Assembly: GCF_007997075.1 (NCBI RefSeq)
Contig: NZ_VORS01000004.1
Span: forward strand, 1-64,000
Direction of reading: 5' to 3'
Source: Polaribacter sp. IC073
GTDB lineage: Bacteria; Bacteroidota; Bacteroidia; Flavobacteriales; Flavobacteriaceae
DNA length: 64,000 bases
Every line of letters begins with the position of its first letter. The first letter of the stretch is position 1. This document shows positions 45,163 through 53,449 of the stretch, piece after piece. The translations under genes were made by a program, and so were the position numbers. A model generated the notes under the pieces. That model searched no databases. It was given only the letters and a program-made list of their open reading frames with translations, and was not told the origin of the DNA.

Positions 45163-45885
45163 ATGAAAAAACCATTCCAATTTAAAGAGTTTACCATTCA
45201 TCAAGATAAAACAGCCATGAAAGTTGGTACAGACGGCGTTCTATTAGGAGCTTGGTGTGCTGTTGATCATTATCCGGATGCTATTTTAGATATCGGATCT
45301 GGCACAGGGGTTATTTCTTTAATGATTGCACAACGCTCAGATGCAATGACCATAGATGCAGTTGAGGTAGATGAGAGTGCCTACGAGCAAACTGTAGAGA
45401 ATTTCGAAAAATCTGATTGGGGAGATCGCCTGTATTGTTACAATGCTACATTTATTGAATTTGCCGATGAAATAGCAGAGGAGGAAGAAAGCTATGACCT
45501 AATTGTTTCCAATCCGCCTTTTTATACAGAGGATTTTGAAACAGAAGATGCTGCGAGGAATAAAGCAAGATTTACTTCTTCACTTTCTTTTTCCGCATTA
45601 ATTGAGGGAGTTGTTAAAATTTTATCAGAAAACGGAATTTTCGCAACCATCATTCCTTTTAAAGAAGAAGAAGAATTTATCAATCTTGCTAAAGAACATC
45701 ATTTAATTATAAATAGAGTTTGTCGAGTTCAAGGAAATGAAACTTCAGAAATTAAAAGAAGTTTACTCGAGTTTTCTTTTCAAGCATCAGAAATAAAAGA
45801 AACACACTTAATTATAGAAACGGGTCGTCATCAATACACAGAAGATTATATTAATTTGACAAAAGATTTTTATTTGAAGATGTAA
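45163..45885 (+). CDS. trmN6: tRNA1(Val) (adenine(37)-N6)-methyltransferase
   Basis: 240 residues, class I SAM methyltransferase. The start PFQFKEFTIHQDKTAMKVGT is typical of YfiC/TrmN6. The SAM site is DIGSGTGVISLMIA (about 43-56) and the N6-adenine signature is SNPPFY (about 115-120). It methylates A37 of tRNA-Val. First gene to the right of the glycan locus; housekeeping. Confidence 0.92.
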   Translation: MKKPFQFKEFTIHQDKTAMKVGTDGVLLGAWCAVDHYPDAILDIGSGTGVISLMIAQRSDAMTIDAVEVDESAYEQTVENFEKSDWGDRLYCYNATFIEFADEIAEEEESYDLIVSNPPFYTEDFETEDAARNKARFTSSLSFSALIEGVVKILSENGIFATIIPFKEEEEFINLAKEHHLIINRVCRVQGNETSEIKRSLLEFSFQASEIKETHLIIETGRHQYTEDYINLTKDFYLKM

Positions 45886-45897
45886 TGTTTTTTTTAA

Positions 45898-45958
45898 TCA
45901 TTGCGAGGAACGGAGTAATCTGCTTATAATTAGAGATTGCTTCGTTCCTTTCAATGAC
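45898..45958. repeat. Interspersed palindromic repeat (TCATTGCGAGGAACG type)
   Basis: A 24-nt arm (45898-45921, starting TCATTGCGAGGAACG) and its near-perfect inverted partner (45935-45958, ending TTTCAATGA) flank a 13-nt loop between two convergent genes. Very similar GAGGAACG...CGTTCC hairpins are common dispersed elements in Flavobacteria genomes, as I recall. It may also act as a bidirectional terminator. Confidence 0.7.
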
Positions 45959-45964
45959 AGAAGT

Positions 45965-47335
45965 TTACCCAATTACATTATTAGGATTATAGCCTAAATA
46001 AGGCACTTCCTTCTCAGAAAATTTAATTCCGTAATTTTCTAGTTCTTTTAAAATAGGTTCATAGACTTCTTTTGTAATAGGAAGCTGAACTCCTGGAGTT
46101 TTAATTTCACCTTTTAGAATTTTTAAAGCTGCAATTCCAACAGGTAAACCTACTGTTTTTGCCATGGCGGTGTAGGTTTGGTTTTCTCCAATAACAACCA
46201 AACTACTTTCAATTTGACGTTTTTCTCCGTTCATTTCATAACCGAAAAGATGCTGCATTACAATCATATCTTTATCATTTTCTTCTAAAGTCCAAGAATC
46301 TTGTAATATTTTTTGAAGCATTTTAGCCGGAGTTGCATTTTTTAATCCAATTTTTTTCTTCGGATTAAAAAGATCTAACTCTACTAATTTGGCCCACATT
46401 ACATCATCTTGATCTATTTTTAGGTAAGAACGCAATTTTAATTCAACAGAATCTGAAGGAGAATAAGCAAGAAAAAGATTTATAAAATCTCTGTAACTCA
46501 TGTTTTCAGAATCTTCAATCGCATACGAATCATCGGTCATACCTAGTTGCACAAAAATATTCCAGGCTCTAGAAAACCCTACTTTTCTAATGGTTCCTCT
46601 GTACATTGTAGGAATTTCATCCAAGCCATAAACACTTCTATACTTTAGTGAATCTCTATTTGCGTAGGCCTCAAAATTGCCACTTCCATTTATTTTTAGA
46701 AATTCTGTTCTTCTAAATAATTTATGATACGGAATGTATTTATAGGTGCCTTCTTGTACAAACATTGCAGCACCACCTTGTCCTGCTAAAACTACATTTC
46801 TAGGATTCCAAGTAAACTTATAATTCCATAAATTGTTATCACTCTCTGGGGCAACAATTCCGCCACAAAAAGATTCAAATAACAACATTTTACCTCCTGC
46901 ATCTTTAATTTTATCAATTATATGCATTGCACTCATGTGGTCAATTCCTGGGTCTAGCCCAATTTCGTTCATAAAAACCAAGCCTTTTTCTTTCGCTTGA
47001 GCATCTAAAGCTTTCATTTCTTCTGAAATATAAGAAGCCGTTACCATGTGTTTGTTAAACGAAATACAATCTTTAGCAACTGCTATATGAAACCTTGCGG
47101 GCAGCATAGAAATAACAATATCTGCTTTTTTCACGTATTTTTCACGCTGATTTTTATCAAAAACATCTAAAACAATTGCTTCAGCATTTTTATGATTATC
47201 AATCAATTTATTCGCGTTTTCTGTGGAAATATCTCCGATAGTTAAAAAAAGATGCTCTTTATGAGATTTGTCAAGTAAATATTTTATCAAAGAAGAACTT
47301 GACTTTCCTGCACCAACAATTAGAATATTTTTCAT
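45965..47335 (-). CDS. Saccharopine dehydrogenase / reductase family protein
   Basis: 456 residues from ATG 47335. The frame extends upstream to 47395, but MKNILIVGAGKSSSSL is the canonical start with its Rossmann glycine motif. DIVISMLPARFHIAVA, SYISEEMKALD and NEIGLDPGIDHMSAM match the saccharopine dehydrogenase (NADP, L-glutamate-forming) family that includes Lys9 and carboxynorspermidine synthase relatives. A role in lysine degradation is likely but not certain. It converges on trmN6. Confidence 0.85.
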   Translation of the reverse strand: MKNILIVGAGKSSSSLIKYLLDKSHKEHLFLTIGDISTENANKLIDNHKNAEAIVLDVFDKNQREKYVKKADIVISMLPARFHIAVAKDCISFNKHMVTASYISEEMKALDAQAKEKGLVFMNEIGLDPGIDHMSAMHIIDKIKDAGGKMLLFESFCGGIVAPESDNNLWNYKFTWNPRNVVLAGQGGAAMFVQEGTYKYIPYHKLFRRTEFLKINGSGNFEAYANRDSLKYRSVYGLDEIPTMYRGTIRKVGFSRAWNIFVQLGMTDDSYAIEDSENMSYRDFINLFLAYSPSDSVELKLRSYLKIDQDDVMWAKLVELDLFNPKKKIGLKNATPAKMLQKILQDSWTLEENDKDMIVMQHLFGYEMNGEKRQIESSLVVIGENQTYTAMAKTVGLPVGIAALKILKGEIKTPGVQLPITKEVYEPILKELENYGIKFSEKEVPYLGYNPNNVIG

Positions 47336-47346
47336 AGAATAATATG

Positions 47347-47354
47347 TATTTTTG
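47347..47354 (+). promoter_or_regulatory. -7 promoter element of the DUF423 gene
   Basis: TATTTTTG fits TANNTTTG, 53 bp before ATG 47408. It supports starting the gene at 47408 rather than at an upstream codon. Confidence 0.45.
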
Positions 47355-47407
47355 TATGAATTACGAAGATACATTAATTGTTTAAAATTCAACAAAAACC
47401 ATCAAAA

Positions 47408-47788
47408 ATGTTTAAAAATTTAATAATTACTAGTTTTTTAGGAATGTTGGCCATCATTTTAGGAGCTTTTGGCGCACATGCATTAAAAGACTCTTTGTCA
47501 ATTGCAGAATTATTAAGTTATGAAACCGGAGTGCGTTACCAAATGTATCATGTAATTGTATTGCTTTTTGTGAATATGTATAACGGCTTTTCTTCAGCTC
47601 AAAAAAATACGATAAGTTGGTTGTTTTTCTCCGGTATATTTTGCTTTTCGGGATCTATTTATGCAATTCAATTAACAGAAATAACAGCTAAATCTATTTG
47701 GTTTATAACACCTCTTGGCGGATTATTGTTGGTAATAGGTTGGCTATTTATGACGCTTTCTTTCTTGAAGAAAGCACTGATAAAATAA
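47408..47788 (+). CDS. DUF423 (YgdD/TMEM256-like) inner-membrane protein
   Basis: 126 residues with about four membrane helices. FLGMLAIILGAFGAHALKDSLS at the start and FCFSGSIYAIQL, TPLGGLLLVIGWLFM later are the DUF423 signature. Function unknown. ATG 47408 (MFKNLIITSFLG) is chosen. Confidence 0.9.
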   Translation: MFKNLIITSFLGMLAIILGAFGAHALKDSLSIAELLSYETGVRYQMYHVIVLLFVNMYNGFSSAQKNTISWLFFSGIFCFSGSIYAIQLTEITAKSIWFITPLGGLLLVIGWLFMTLSFLKKALIK

Positions 47789-47837
47789 GAAATTTATAAA
47801 AAAGTTTAAATTAACTGCTCTGTGAAATTTTTTTGTT

Positions 47838-47845
47838 TAATTTTG
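47838..47845 (+). promoter_or_regulatory. -7 promoter element of pckA, deciding its start
   Basis: TAATTTTG matches TANNTTTG. It ends 1 bp before the upstream ATG at 47847, so a transcript from here would scarcely include that codon. The start is therefore more likely ATG 47877. Confidence 0.6.
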
Positions 47846-47876
47846 CATGATAACAAAACACAACAAAAATATTGAT

Positions 47877-49487
47877 ATGGTAGATACAAGTACGAAATCG
47901 ATTTCGTTAAATAATCTAGGAATCAAAAATGCAACAATTCGTTACCAATTATCGTCTAACGACTTACATGCAGAAATTTTAGAAAAAGAACAAGGAGTTG
48001 CATCTTCTTTAGGTGCAATTGCCGTAAACACAGGTGAATTTACAGGTAGATCGCCCAAAGACAGGTTTATTGTAAAAGACAATATTACAAAAGATGAAGT
48101 TTGGTGGAGTGACATCAACCTTCCTTTTGATACAGCAAAATTTGATAAGCTTTACAACAAGGTAGCAGCGTATCTTTCTGAAAAAGAAATTTTTGTGAGA
48201 GATTGTTATGCTTGTGCAGATGAAGATTACAAGTTAAACATACGAGTAGTAAATGAATATCCTTGGAGCAATATGTTTGCTCATAACATGTTTTTACGCC
48301 CGACAGAAAAGGAACTAAAGAGTTTTGAGCCAGAATGGACCGTAATAAATGCTCCTGGTTTTATGGCAGACCCCGAAGTAGATGGAACGCGCCAACACAA
48401 TTTTGCAATATTAAACTTTACAAGAAAAATAGCTTTAATTGGTGGAACTGGTTATACGGGGGAAATTAAAAAAGGAATTTTTTCTGCCTTAAATTTTATA
48501 TTACCTGTTTATAAAAACACCTTGCCAATGCATTGTTCTGCAAATGTTGGTAAAGATGGGGATACTGCAATTTTCTTCGGATTATCTGGAACCGGAAAAA
48601 CAACACTTTCTACAGACCCTGAAAGAAGTTTAATTGGAGATGATGAACATGGTTGGACTGCAGAAAACACCGTTTTTAATTTTGAAGGTGGTTGTTATGC
48701 AAAAGTAATTAATCTATCGCAAGAACAAGAACCAGAAATTTTTGCTGCTATTAAGAAAGGAGCAATCTTAGAAAATGTTGTGATGGATGACAAAGGAGTT
48801 ATCGATTTTGCAGATACTTCAATTACCCAAAACACAAGAGTTAGTTATCCTATTTATCACATAGACAATATTAAAAAACCCTCAATAGGTAAAAATCCAA
48901 AAAATATTTTCTTTTTAACAGCAGATGCTTTCGGAGTTTTACCTCCAATTTCTAAATTAACTCCCAACCAAGCAGCGTATCATTTTATTTCTGGTTATAC
49001 GGCAAAAGTTGCAGGAACAGAGGCAGGAATTATAGAACCAACACCAAGTTTTTCTGCTTGTTTTGGCGCACCTTTTATGCCTTTGCATCCCACGAAGTAT
49101 GCAGAAATGCTAAGTAAAAAGATGAAAGATGCCGGCGTAAATGTTTGGTTGATAAATACAGGTTGGTCTGGTGGCCAATACGGAGTAGGAAGAAGAATGC
49201 CTTTAAAATATACCAGAGCAATGATCTCTGCTGTTTTAAATGGTGATTTAGGAAGCTATAAATATGAAGATTATCATATTCATTCTGTTTTCGGAGTAGC
49301 GCAACCTAGAAGTTGTCCTGGAGTTCCAACAGAATTACTAAGTCCGAGATCTACTTGGAATGATGATGAAGCTTATTATAAAACAGCTTTTAAATTATCG
49401 AACGCATTCAGAAATAATTTCACGCAATTTGAAGAAGCTGCAAGCGAAGACATACGAAGAGGAGGCCCTCAACGATATGCTTTTTAG
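47877..49487 (+). CDS. pckA: ATP-dependent phosphoenolpyruvate carboxykinase
   Basis: About 536 residues, cytoplasmic. Converts oxaloacetate and ATP to PEP, CO2 and ADP, the entry step of gluconeogenesis. Motifs: TGEFTGRSPKDRF, PMHCSANVG (metal/substrate site), the P-loop FGLSGTGKTTLS (about 234-245), LIGDDEHGW and the C-terminal adenine-binding region NTGWSGGQYGVGRRM. The length is normal. The frame is open from ATG 47847, but the promoter -7 element abuts that codon. Followed by a terminator hairpin at 49507-49530. Confidence 0.97.
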   Translation: MVDTSTKSISLNNLGIKNATIRYQLSSNDLHAEILEKEQGVASSLGAIAVNTGEFTGRSPKDRFIVKDNITKDEVWWSDINLPFDTAKFDKLYNKVAAYLSEKEIFVRDCYACADEDYKLNIRVVNEYPWSNMFAHNMFLRPTEKELKSFEPEWTVINAPGFMADPEVDGTRQHNFAILNFTRKIALIGGTGYTGEIKKGIFSALNFILPVYKNTLPMHCSANVGKDGDTAIFFGLSGTGKTTLSTDPERSLIGDDEHGWTAENTVFNFEGGCYAKVINLSQEQEPEIFAAIKKGAILENVVMDDKGVIDFADTSITQNTRVSYPIYHIDNIKKPSIGKNPKNIFFLTADAFGVLPPISKLTPNQAAYHFISGYTAKVAGTEAGIIEPTPSFSACFGAPFMPLHPTKYAEMLSKKMKDAGVNVWLINTGWSGGQYGVGRRMPLKYTRAMISAVLNGDLGSYKYEDYHIHSVFGVAQPRSCPGVPTELLSPRSTWNDDEAYYKTAFKLSNAFRNNFTQFEEAASEDIRRGGPQRYAF

Positions 49488-49506
49488 TTATATTTTTTTT
49501 AGAATT

Positions 49507-49534
49507 AAACACCTCATCTAGAGGTGTTTTTTGT
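49507..49534 (+). terminator. Terminator after pckA
   Basis: AAACACCTC pairs with GAGGTGTTT across a 5-nt loop, followed by a TTTT-rich tract. Confidence 0.85.
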
Positions 49535-49622
49535 TTTTATAAGTATATTTAATGATTGTATAACAAAATGAGTATTTTTGCTGTCAATAATGAATAAGTA
49601 AATTGGTTTATTGTAAACTTGT

Positions 49623-49680
49623 TTGAGTCAATATTTACTTTTATTGAGTTAATTAGAGCTTTACTTTAAATTTATCTTTG
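49623..49680 (+). promoter_or_regulatory. Tandem-repeat promoter 1 (YtxH operon)
   Basis: TTGAGTCAA (49623-49631) and TTGAGTTAA (49644-49652) are 21 bp apart. The -7 element TATCTTTG is at 49673-49680, 29 bp after the start of the second repeat and 74 bp before ATG 49755. Identical layout at three other promoters in this cluster. Confidence 0.75.
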
Positions 49681-49754
49681 TTATGTGCAATGTTGGTATA
49701 GATATTGTAGTAGATTTAACAAAGAAATTAGTTTAACTTTAAAAAATTAGCAAG

Positions 49755-50087
49755 ATGAGTAACAGTAGTAACACAATAGTAGGTTTATTAGCAGGAACAG
49801 TAATAGGTGCAACTTTAGGTATTTTATTTGCTCCAGATAAAGGCGAAAAAACAAGACAGAGAATTTCTGATGAAGCTTTGGCAGCTAAAGATAAAATGGC
49901 AGAGAGAGCTTCTGAAATCAAAACACAAGTTTCTTCTACAGTATCAGAGAAAAAAGAAAGTTTAGACACACAATTAGAAAACGTATTTTCTAACGTAACT
50001 AGTAAAGCTGAAGATGTAATTTCAACTCTAGAGAAAAAATTAAAAGAATTAAAAGATAAAAGTAAGAAATTACAAAAACCTGCATAA
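49755..50087 (+). CDS. YtxH-domain protein
   Basis: 110 residues. An N-terminal glycine-rich membrane segment (NTIVGLLAGTVIGATLGILFAPDKGEKTR) is followed by a long charged amphipathic helix with coiled-coil character. This is the typical YtxH (general stress protein) form; function unknown. First gene of a three-gene unit with the holin-like and DUF6327-like genes, gaps 3 and 20 bp. Its promoter carries the TTGAGTTAA tandem. Confidence 0.88.
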   Translation: MSNSSNTIVGLLAGTVIGATLGILFAPDKGEKTRQRISDEALAAKDKMAERASEIKTQVSSTVSEKKESLDTQLENVFSNVTSKAEDVISTLEKKLKELKDKSKKLQKPA

Positions 50088-50090
50088 TAC

Positions 50091-50438
50091 ATGAGTTTAT
50101 TTAATAATTTAAGTAATTCTGCCGATACTGGAACAGATGCAACCAAGCAATTTGTTACAAAGACGTATGAGCATACAAAGTTGAAAGTTTTTCAACTATC
50201 TGCTTTAACATCTGCTGTAATAGTGAAACTTTTTATTATTGGAGGTTTGGCTTTTCTAGGTTTAATATTTATAGCCTTTTCTTCTGCAATCGCTCTAGGT
50301 GAATACCTTCAAAACGTTGCATTAGGTTATTTATGTGTAGGGTTAATTATATTAGTAATATCTCTATTGTTATTTTTCATGAGAAAAACTTTTGATAAAA
50401 TAATAATTTCTAAGCTATCTAAAATATTTTTTGATTAA
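50091..50438 (+). CDS. Holin-superfamily-III-like (Phage_holin_3_6/DUF1469-type) membrane protein
   Basis: 115 residues. A soluble N-terminal helix (about 1-45) precedes two membrane helices (LFIIGGLAFLGLIFIAFSSAIAL and ALGYLCVGLIILVISLLLFFM) and a basic tail. Such proteins usually sit with YtxH genes in Bacteroidota; despite the domain name nothing here suggests a phage. Likely an inner-membrane stress-related protein. Function unknown. Confidence 0.75.
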   Translation: MSLFNNLSNSADTGTDATKQFVTKTYEHTKLKVFQLSALTSAVIVKLFIIGGLAFLGLIFIAFSSAIALGEYLQNVALGYLCVGLIILVISLLLFFMRKTFDKIIISKLSKIFFD

Positions 50439-50458
50439 CCCAAATTAAAACAACAGTA

Positions 50459-50659
50459 ATGAGAACATACCAAAGTTTTGAGGAAATAGATAGAGATTTA
50501 AAGTTATTATCTTTAGAGAAAGAAATAGCTCTTGAAGAACTAAAAGTTGTTAAAAATGATTTTGAGGAAAGTCTAAGGCCAATCAGTATTTTAAGCAATG
50601 GTTTAAAATTTGTAAGTAAGTACGGTGCTTTAATGTTTATCAAGAAAATTTTTAAATAA
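50459..50659 (+). CDS. Small DUF6327-like protein
   Basis: 66 residues, no membrane helix. MRTYQSFEEIDRDLKLLSLE and the helix that follows recall the small DUF6327 proteins that accompany YtxH and holin-like genes in Flavobacteria. Third gene of its unit; a strong terminator lies downstream. Function unknown. Confidence 0.7.
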   Translation: MRTYQSFEEIDRDLKLLSLEKEIALEELKVVKNDFEESLRPISILSNGLKFVSKYGALMFIKKIFK

Positions 50660-50713
50660 ACGAAGAATAAAATAAAGTGCTGCTTTTTATTAATAGTGCG
50701 TATAGTTGGTAAA

Positions 50714-50750
50714 AGATAAGCCTCAATGTTTCTACATTGAGGCTTATCTT
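50714..50750. terminator. Bidirectional terminator between the YtxH operon and the AraC gene
   Basis: Perfect 17-bp stem AAGATAAGCCTCAATGT / ACATTGAGGCTTATCTT (about 50713-50750) with a TTTC loop and T-runs on both sides. Confidence 0.9.
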
Positions 50751-50751
50751 T

Positions 50752-51786
50752 TTATTTTGGTTTTAAAACAATTTGTAACTTCTTCTTAAATTGATTTGGA
50801 GTAATGTCATACTTTTCTCTAAAAATTTTAGAAAAATAACTTCTACTACTAAAACCAATTGTATAAACTATTTGAGAGATATTTAAATCTGTAGTTCTTA
50901 TTAAATCTCTTGCAGATTCTAAACGAACGTGTCTTATATATTCTGTTACAGTTCTATTATATAAGAATTTAAAACCATCTTGTAGTTTAGATTGAGTTAA
51001 GCCAGACTGTAAAGAGAGTTCATCTAAAGAATAATCTTTTTCTGGGTTTTTTAAGATGATAGTACTAAACTTTCTTATTATTTTTAGTTCACTTCTTACA
51101 AGAGAGGTAGGTAAAGGCACTCCTTCTAAGAGCCTATTATGTTGCTGTATATGCAAGGATAAAATTTCGTAAACCCGAGCTTCAATTTTAAGAATGCGCA
51201 ACATTCCTGTTCCTTTTATTTTTTTCAAGCCTTTTATAAGGTCAGCCATTTTTAGGTTTAAACTACCAAAATTAGAAAACCTGTTTTCATGATCTGTATC
51301 TACAAAAACTTCATGTAACTTTTTATTAAGAGTAGATATTTTTGTTGTTCTTTTTCTTAAAAAATCTTTTCTAACTATTTGAATAATGTTTATTTCTAAA
51401 GCTTCTTCTTTAGGGAAATGAATATAATTATATCCCCCTATTTTATTTGTAAAGATTAATGATTGAAATTGTTCTATGACTTTTTCTTTATTATCAAAAC
51501 CAAACCGATGTTTAAAAGAACCTCGTGAAGAATATAAAAACCGAATAGGATTAAATTTACTATGTGCTTTTACTTTTAAAATAACTTCTTTGTGAAAAGT
51601 GATATCGAAATCTAACAAATTAACACCCCAATCAAAAGGAGTAAATTTAACTTGGCCTGAAGCATTTTCATTGTCAATAATTAAAGTACACTCACTCCAA
51701 TGTTCTTCTATATAACCTCCTAAAACTTCTTCAAGTTGCTCAAGTGTATCTTTCGGACTATCCGCAATTATTTCAATTGTAATCAT
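50752..51786 (-). CDS. AraC-family transcriptional regulator
   Basis: 344 residues. The N-terminal 230 residues match no domain I recognise (not a receiver, no membrane helix). The C-terminal ~100 residues are an AraC HTH pair: DYSLDELSLQSGLTQSKLQDGF and NISQIVYTIGFSSRSYFSKIF, then KYDITPNQFKKK. It lies inside the 49.6-55.3 kb stress-type cluster, divergent from the hemerythrin gene. AraC proteins bind direct repeats spaced about 21 bp. The TTGAGTTAA tandems at four neighbouring promoters have just that spacing, so this is the best local candidate regulator (inference). Confidence 0.88.
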   Translation of the reverse strand: MITIEIIADSPKDTLEQLEEVLGGYIEEHWSECTLIIDNENASGQVKFTPFDWGVNLLDFDITFHKEVILKVKAHSKFNPIRFLYSSRGSFKHRFGFDNKEKVIEQFQSLIFTNKIGGYNYIHFPKEEALEINIIQIVRKDFLRKRTTKISTLNKKLHEVFVDTDHENRFSNFGSLNLKMADLIKGLKKIKGTGMLRILKIEARVYEILSLHIQQHNRLLEGVPLPTSLVRSELKIIRKFSTIILKNPEKDYSLDELSLQSGLTQSKLQDGFKFLYNRTVTEYIRHVRLESARDLIRTTDLNISQIVYTIGFSSRSYFSKIFREKYDITPNQFKKKLQIVLKPK

Positions 51787-51916
51787 AAATTCAGCTTAAA
51801 AACTTATTAATATTTTGTTTAAAAATAGTTTATAAAGATAATTGAAAAAGTATATACATATACCATATCGATTAAAATTTTTATGTATCAAGACAATTTA
51901 ACAACGATTTGAGTAT

Positions 51917-51924
51917 TACTTTTG
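51917..51924 (+). promoter_or_regulatory. -7 promoter element of the hemerythrin gene, deciding its start
   Basis: TACTTTTG fits TANNTTTG and overlaps the first possible start codons (51922, 51925). The message would begin near 51930, so ATG 51949 is the likely start. The TTGAGTTAA repeats are only weakly recognisable here. Confidence 0.5.
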
Positions 51925-51948
51925 ATGAAAGAAAAAAAAAGAAACAAG

Positions 51949-52389
51949 ATGAATATTTACGAAGAAATTAGAAAAGACCATGACACGCAAAGAGAACTTT
52001 TAGGTAGGTTAGTAGCAACTTCAGGGGATTCAAAAAAGAGAGATGCAATATTTAAAGCTTTAAAGAATGAACTAGAAATACATGCAAATGCAGAAGAACG
52101 TCATTTTTATAAGCCATTAATTTCTAATGATATGATGCAGGAAAAGGCTAGACATGGTATTGCAGAACACCATGAAATAGATGCGTTAATAGTACAATTA
52201 GAAGAAACAGCTTATGATTCTTCTGCTTGGTTAAAATTAGCAAAAGACTTAAAAGAAAAGGTAGAACATCATTTAGAAGATGAAGAGCATCAATTTTTTC
52301 AATTATCTGGAAAAGTGTTTTCAGAAAGCGAAAAAAAATCTTTGGCAAAAGCATATAGAGATTATATGAGTGAAAATATAGAAAAATAA
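51949..52389 (+). CDS. Hemerythrin HHE-domain protein
   Basis: About 146 residues, four-helix bundle. Iron-ligand His/Glu residues are seen in EIRKDHDTQREL, IHANAEERHFYKPL, IAEHHEIDALI and VEHHLEDEEHQFF. It binds a di-iron centre; roles in oxygen/NO sensing or iron handling under stress are known for relatives. The start at ATG 51949 (MNIYEEIRKDHD) is chosen because the promoter -7 element overlaps the earlier ATG. Next to an AraC regulator and small stress-type genes. Confidence 0.88.
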   Translation: MNIYEEIRKDHDTQRELLGRLVATSGDSKKRDAIFKALKNELEIHANAEERHFYKPLISNDMMQEKARHGIAEHHEIDALIVQLEETAYDSSAWLKLAKDLKEKVEHHLEDEEHQFFQLSGKVFSESEKKSLAKAYRDYMSENIEK

Positions 52390-52462
52390 AATGGATTTTA
52401 ATCAAAAGTTATTTTTGATTTACATTTAAAGGAATCAAAAAAAAGTATGCGATTTATTTTGA

Positions 52463-52520
52463 TTGAGTTAAGATATAAGGTGTTTGAATTAATGAGTTTT
52501 TAAGTATTTAGTTAATTTTG
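52463..52520 (+). promoter_or_regulatory. Tandem-repeat promoter 2 (DUF2383 gene)
   Basis: TTGAGTTAA (52463-52471) and TTGAATTAA (52484-52492), 21 bp apart, with -7 TAATTTTG at 52513-52520, exactly 29 bp after the second repeat starts and 79 bp before ATG 52600. Confidence 0.75.
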
Positions 52521-52599
52521 TAGAGTATAGAGATAAGTAGATGTAAAACGTTTGGCATCTTAAAATTAAGCGAGCGTTCATTAAAAAATTAGATTTAAA

Positions 52600-53049
52600 A
52601 TGAATACTTACACAAAAGAAGTTGGTGAAAAATTAAATGCACTATTAGAGAAAACGTATGATGCAGAAAAAGGGTTTACAAAAGCCGCTGAAATTGTTAA
52701 AAATGAATCTTTAAAAAAATATTTTACTCAAAAAGCTACTGAAAGAAATACATTTGGTCAAGATTTAAAGAAAGAAATTAGTTCTTTTAATCAAGGTATA
52801 GATAAAGGTGGAAGCTTAGTAGGAACAGTTCATAGAGCTTGGATGGATGTAAAATCTTTATTCTCTTTAGATGATGTAGAGTCAATGTTAGAAGAGGCAA
52901 TTAGAGGTGAAAAAGCATCGATAGAAGAATATGACGATGTTTTAAAAGAGATAGATTTACCATCGAGTACAAAAGATGTTTTAGCTGTCCAAAAAAATAT
53001 AATAGAAAACGGACTTTATAATATAAAGTCCTTAGAAGAGAGACTGTAA
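52600..53049 (+). CDS. DUF2383 / PA2169-type four-helix-bundle protein
   Basis: 149 residues, all-helical. EKLNALLEKTYDAEKGFTKA at the start, KYFTQKATERNTFGQDLKKE, AWMDVKSLFS and SMLEEAIRGEKASIEEYDDV are characteristic of this ferritin-like bundle. Function unknown, often with stress genes. A strong terminator follows at 53073-53101. Driven by one of the four TTGAGTTAA tandem promoters. Confidence 0.88.
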   Translation: MNTYTKEVGEKLNALLEKTYDAEKGFTKAAEIVKNESLKKYFTQKATERNTFGQDLKKEISSFNQGIDKGGSLVGTVHRAWMDVKSLFSLDDVESMLEEAIRGEKASIEEYDDVLKEIDLPSSTKDVLAVQKNIIENGLYNIKSLEERL

Positions 53050-53072
53050 AGTTATATCTTAGATAGAGTTTT

Positions 53073-53101
53073 AAAAAAGATGCTTGTGGCATCTTTTTTT
53101 T
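53073..53101 (+). terminator. Terminator after the DUF2383 gene
   Basis: AAAAAAGATGC (53073-53083) pairs with GCATCTTTTTT (53089-53099); a T-run follows. Confidence 0.9.
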
Positions 53102-53113
53102 ATGCAATATTAT

Positions 53114-53171
53114 TTGAGTTAATATTCAGTTTATTAGAGTTAATTTAAGTTATACTATACTTGTAGATTTG
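53114..53171 (+). promoter_or_regulatory. Tandem-repeat promoter 3 (DUF1328 gene)
   Basis: TTGAGTTAA (53114-53122) and TAGAGTTAA (53135-53143), 21 bp apart; -7 TAGATTTG at 53164-53171, again 29 bp after the second repeat starts and 55 bp before ATG 53227. Confidence 0.75.
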
Positions 53172-53226
53172 TATTACAAGAAATAGAAAACAACTATTTA
53201 ATTACTAACTATAAAAACTTTAAAAT

Positions 53227-53388
53227 ATGTTACGTTGGACAATCACATTTGTAGTAATCGCATTAATAGCAGGAGTATTAGGATTTGGTGGAATTGCAGG
53301 AGCTTCTGCAGGAATCGCTAAAATATTATTCTTTGTGTTTTTAGTATTATTTGTATTATCATTAATAAAAGGTGGTCTTAAAAAATAA
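53227..53388 (+). CDS. DUF1328 (YtjA-like) small membrane protein
   Basis: 53 residues translated from ATG 53227. It starts [20 protein letters not shown], continues with [16 protein letters not shown] and ends in LIKGGLKK. Two membrane helices joined by a glycine-rich turn are the DUF1328 pattern. Function unknown; frequently stress-induced in other bacteria. It has its own tandem-repeat promoter and its own terminator (53414-53449), so it is a monocistronic gene. Confidence 0.92.
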   Translation: MLRWTITFVVIALIAGVLGFGGIAGASAGIAKILFFVFLVLFVLSLIKGGLKK

Positions 53389-53413
53389 ATTACTAAAATA
53401 GCTATGAAAAAGG

Positions 53414-53449
53414 AGACTGTTTAAATTAAATTTTAACAGTCTTTTTTTT
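53414..53449. terminator. Terminator after the DUF1328 gene
   Basis: AGACTGTTTAAA pairs with TTTTAACAGTCT (one bulge) and a run of seven or more Ts follows; it overlaps the end of the convergent DUF2183 gene by 2 bp. Confidence 0.85.

Noticed and set aside
50091..50438. Prophage holin
   Set aside because: The holin-like name reflects only the fold; the gene is in a YtxH-type unit and there are no phage genes nearby.
51867..51924. Fifth TTGAGTTAA tandem promoter at the hemerythrin gene
   Set aside because: At the required spacings only about 5 of 9 bases match in each box, which is not distinguishable from chance.
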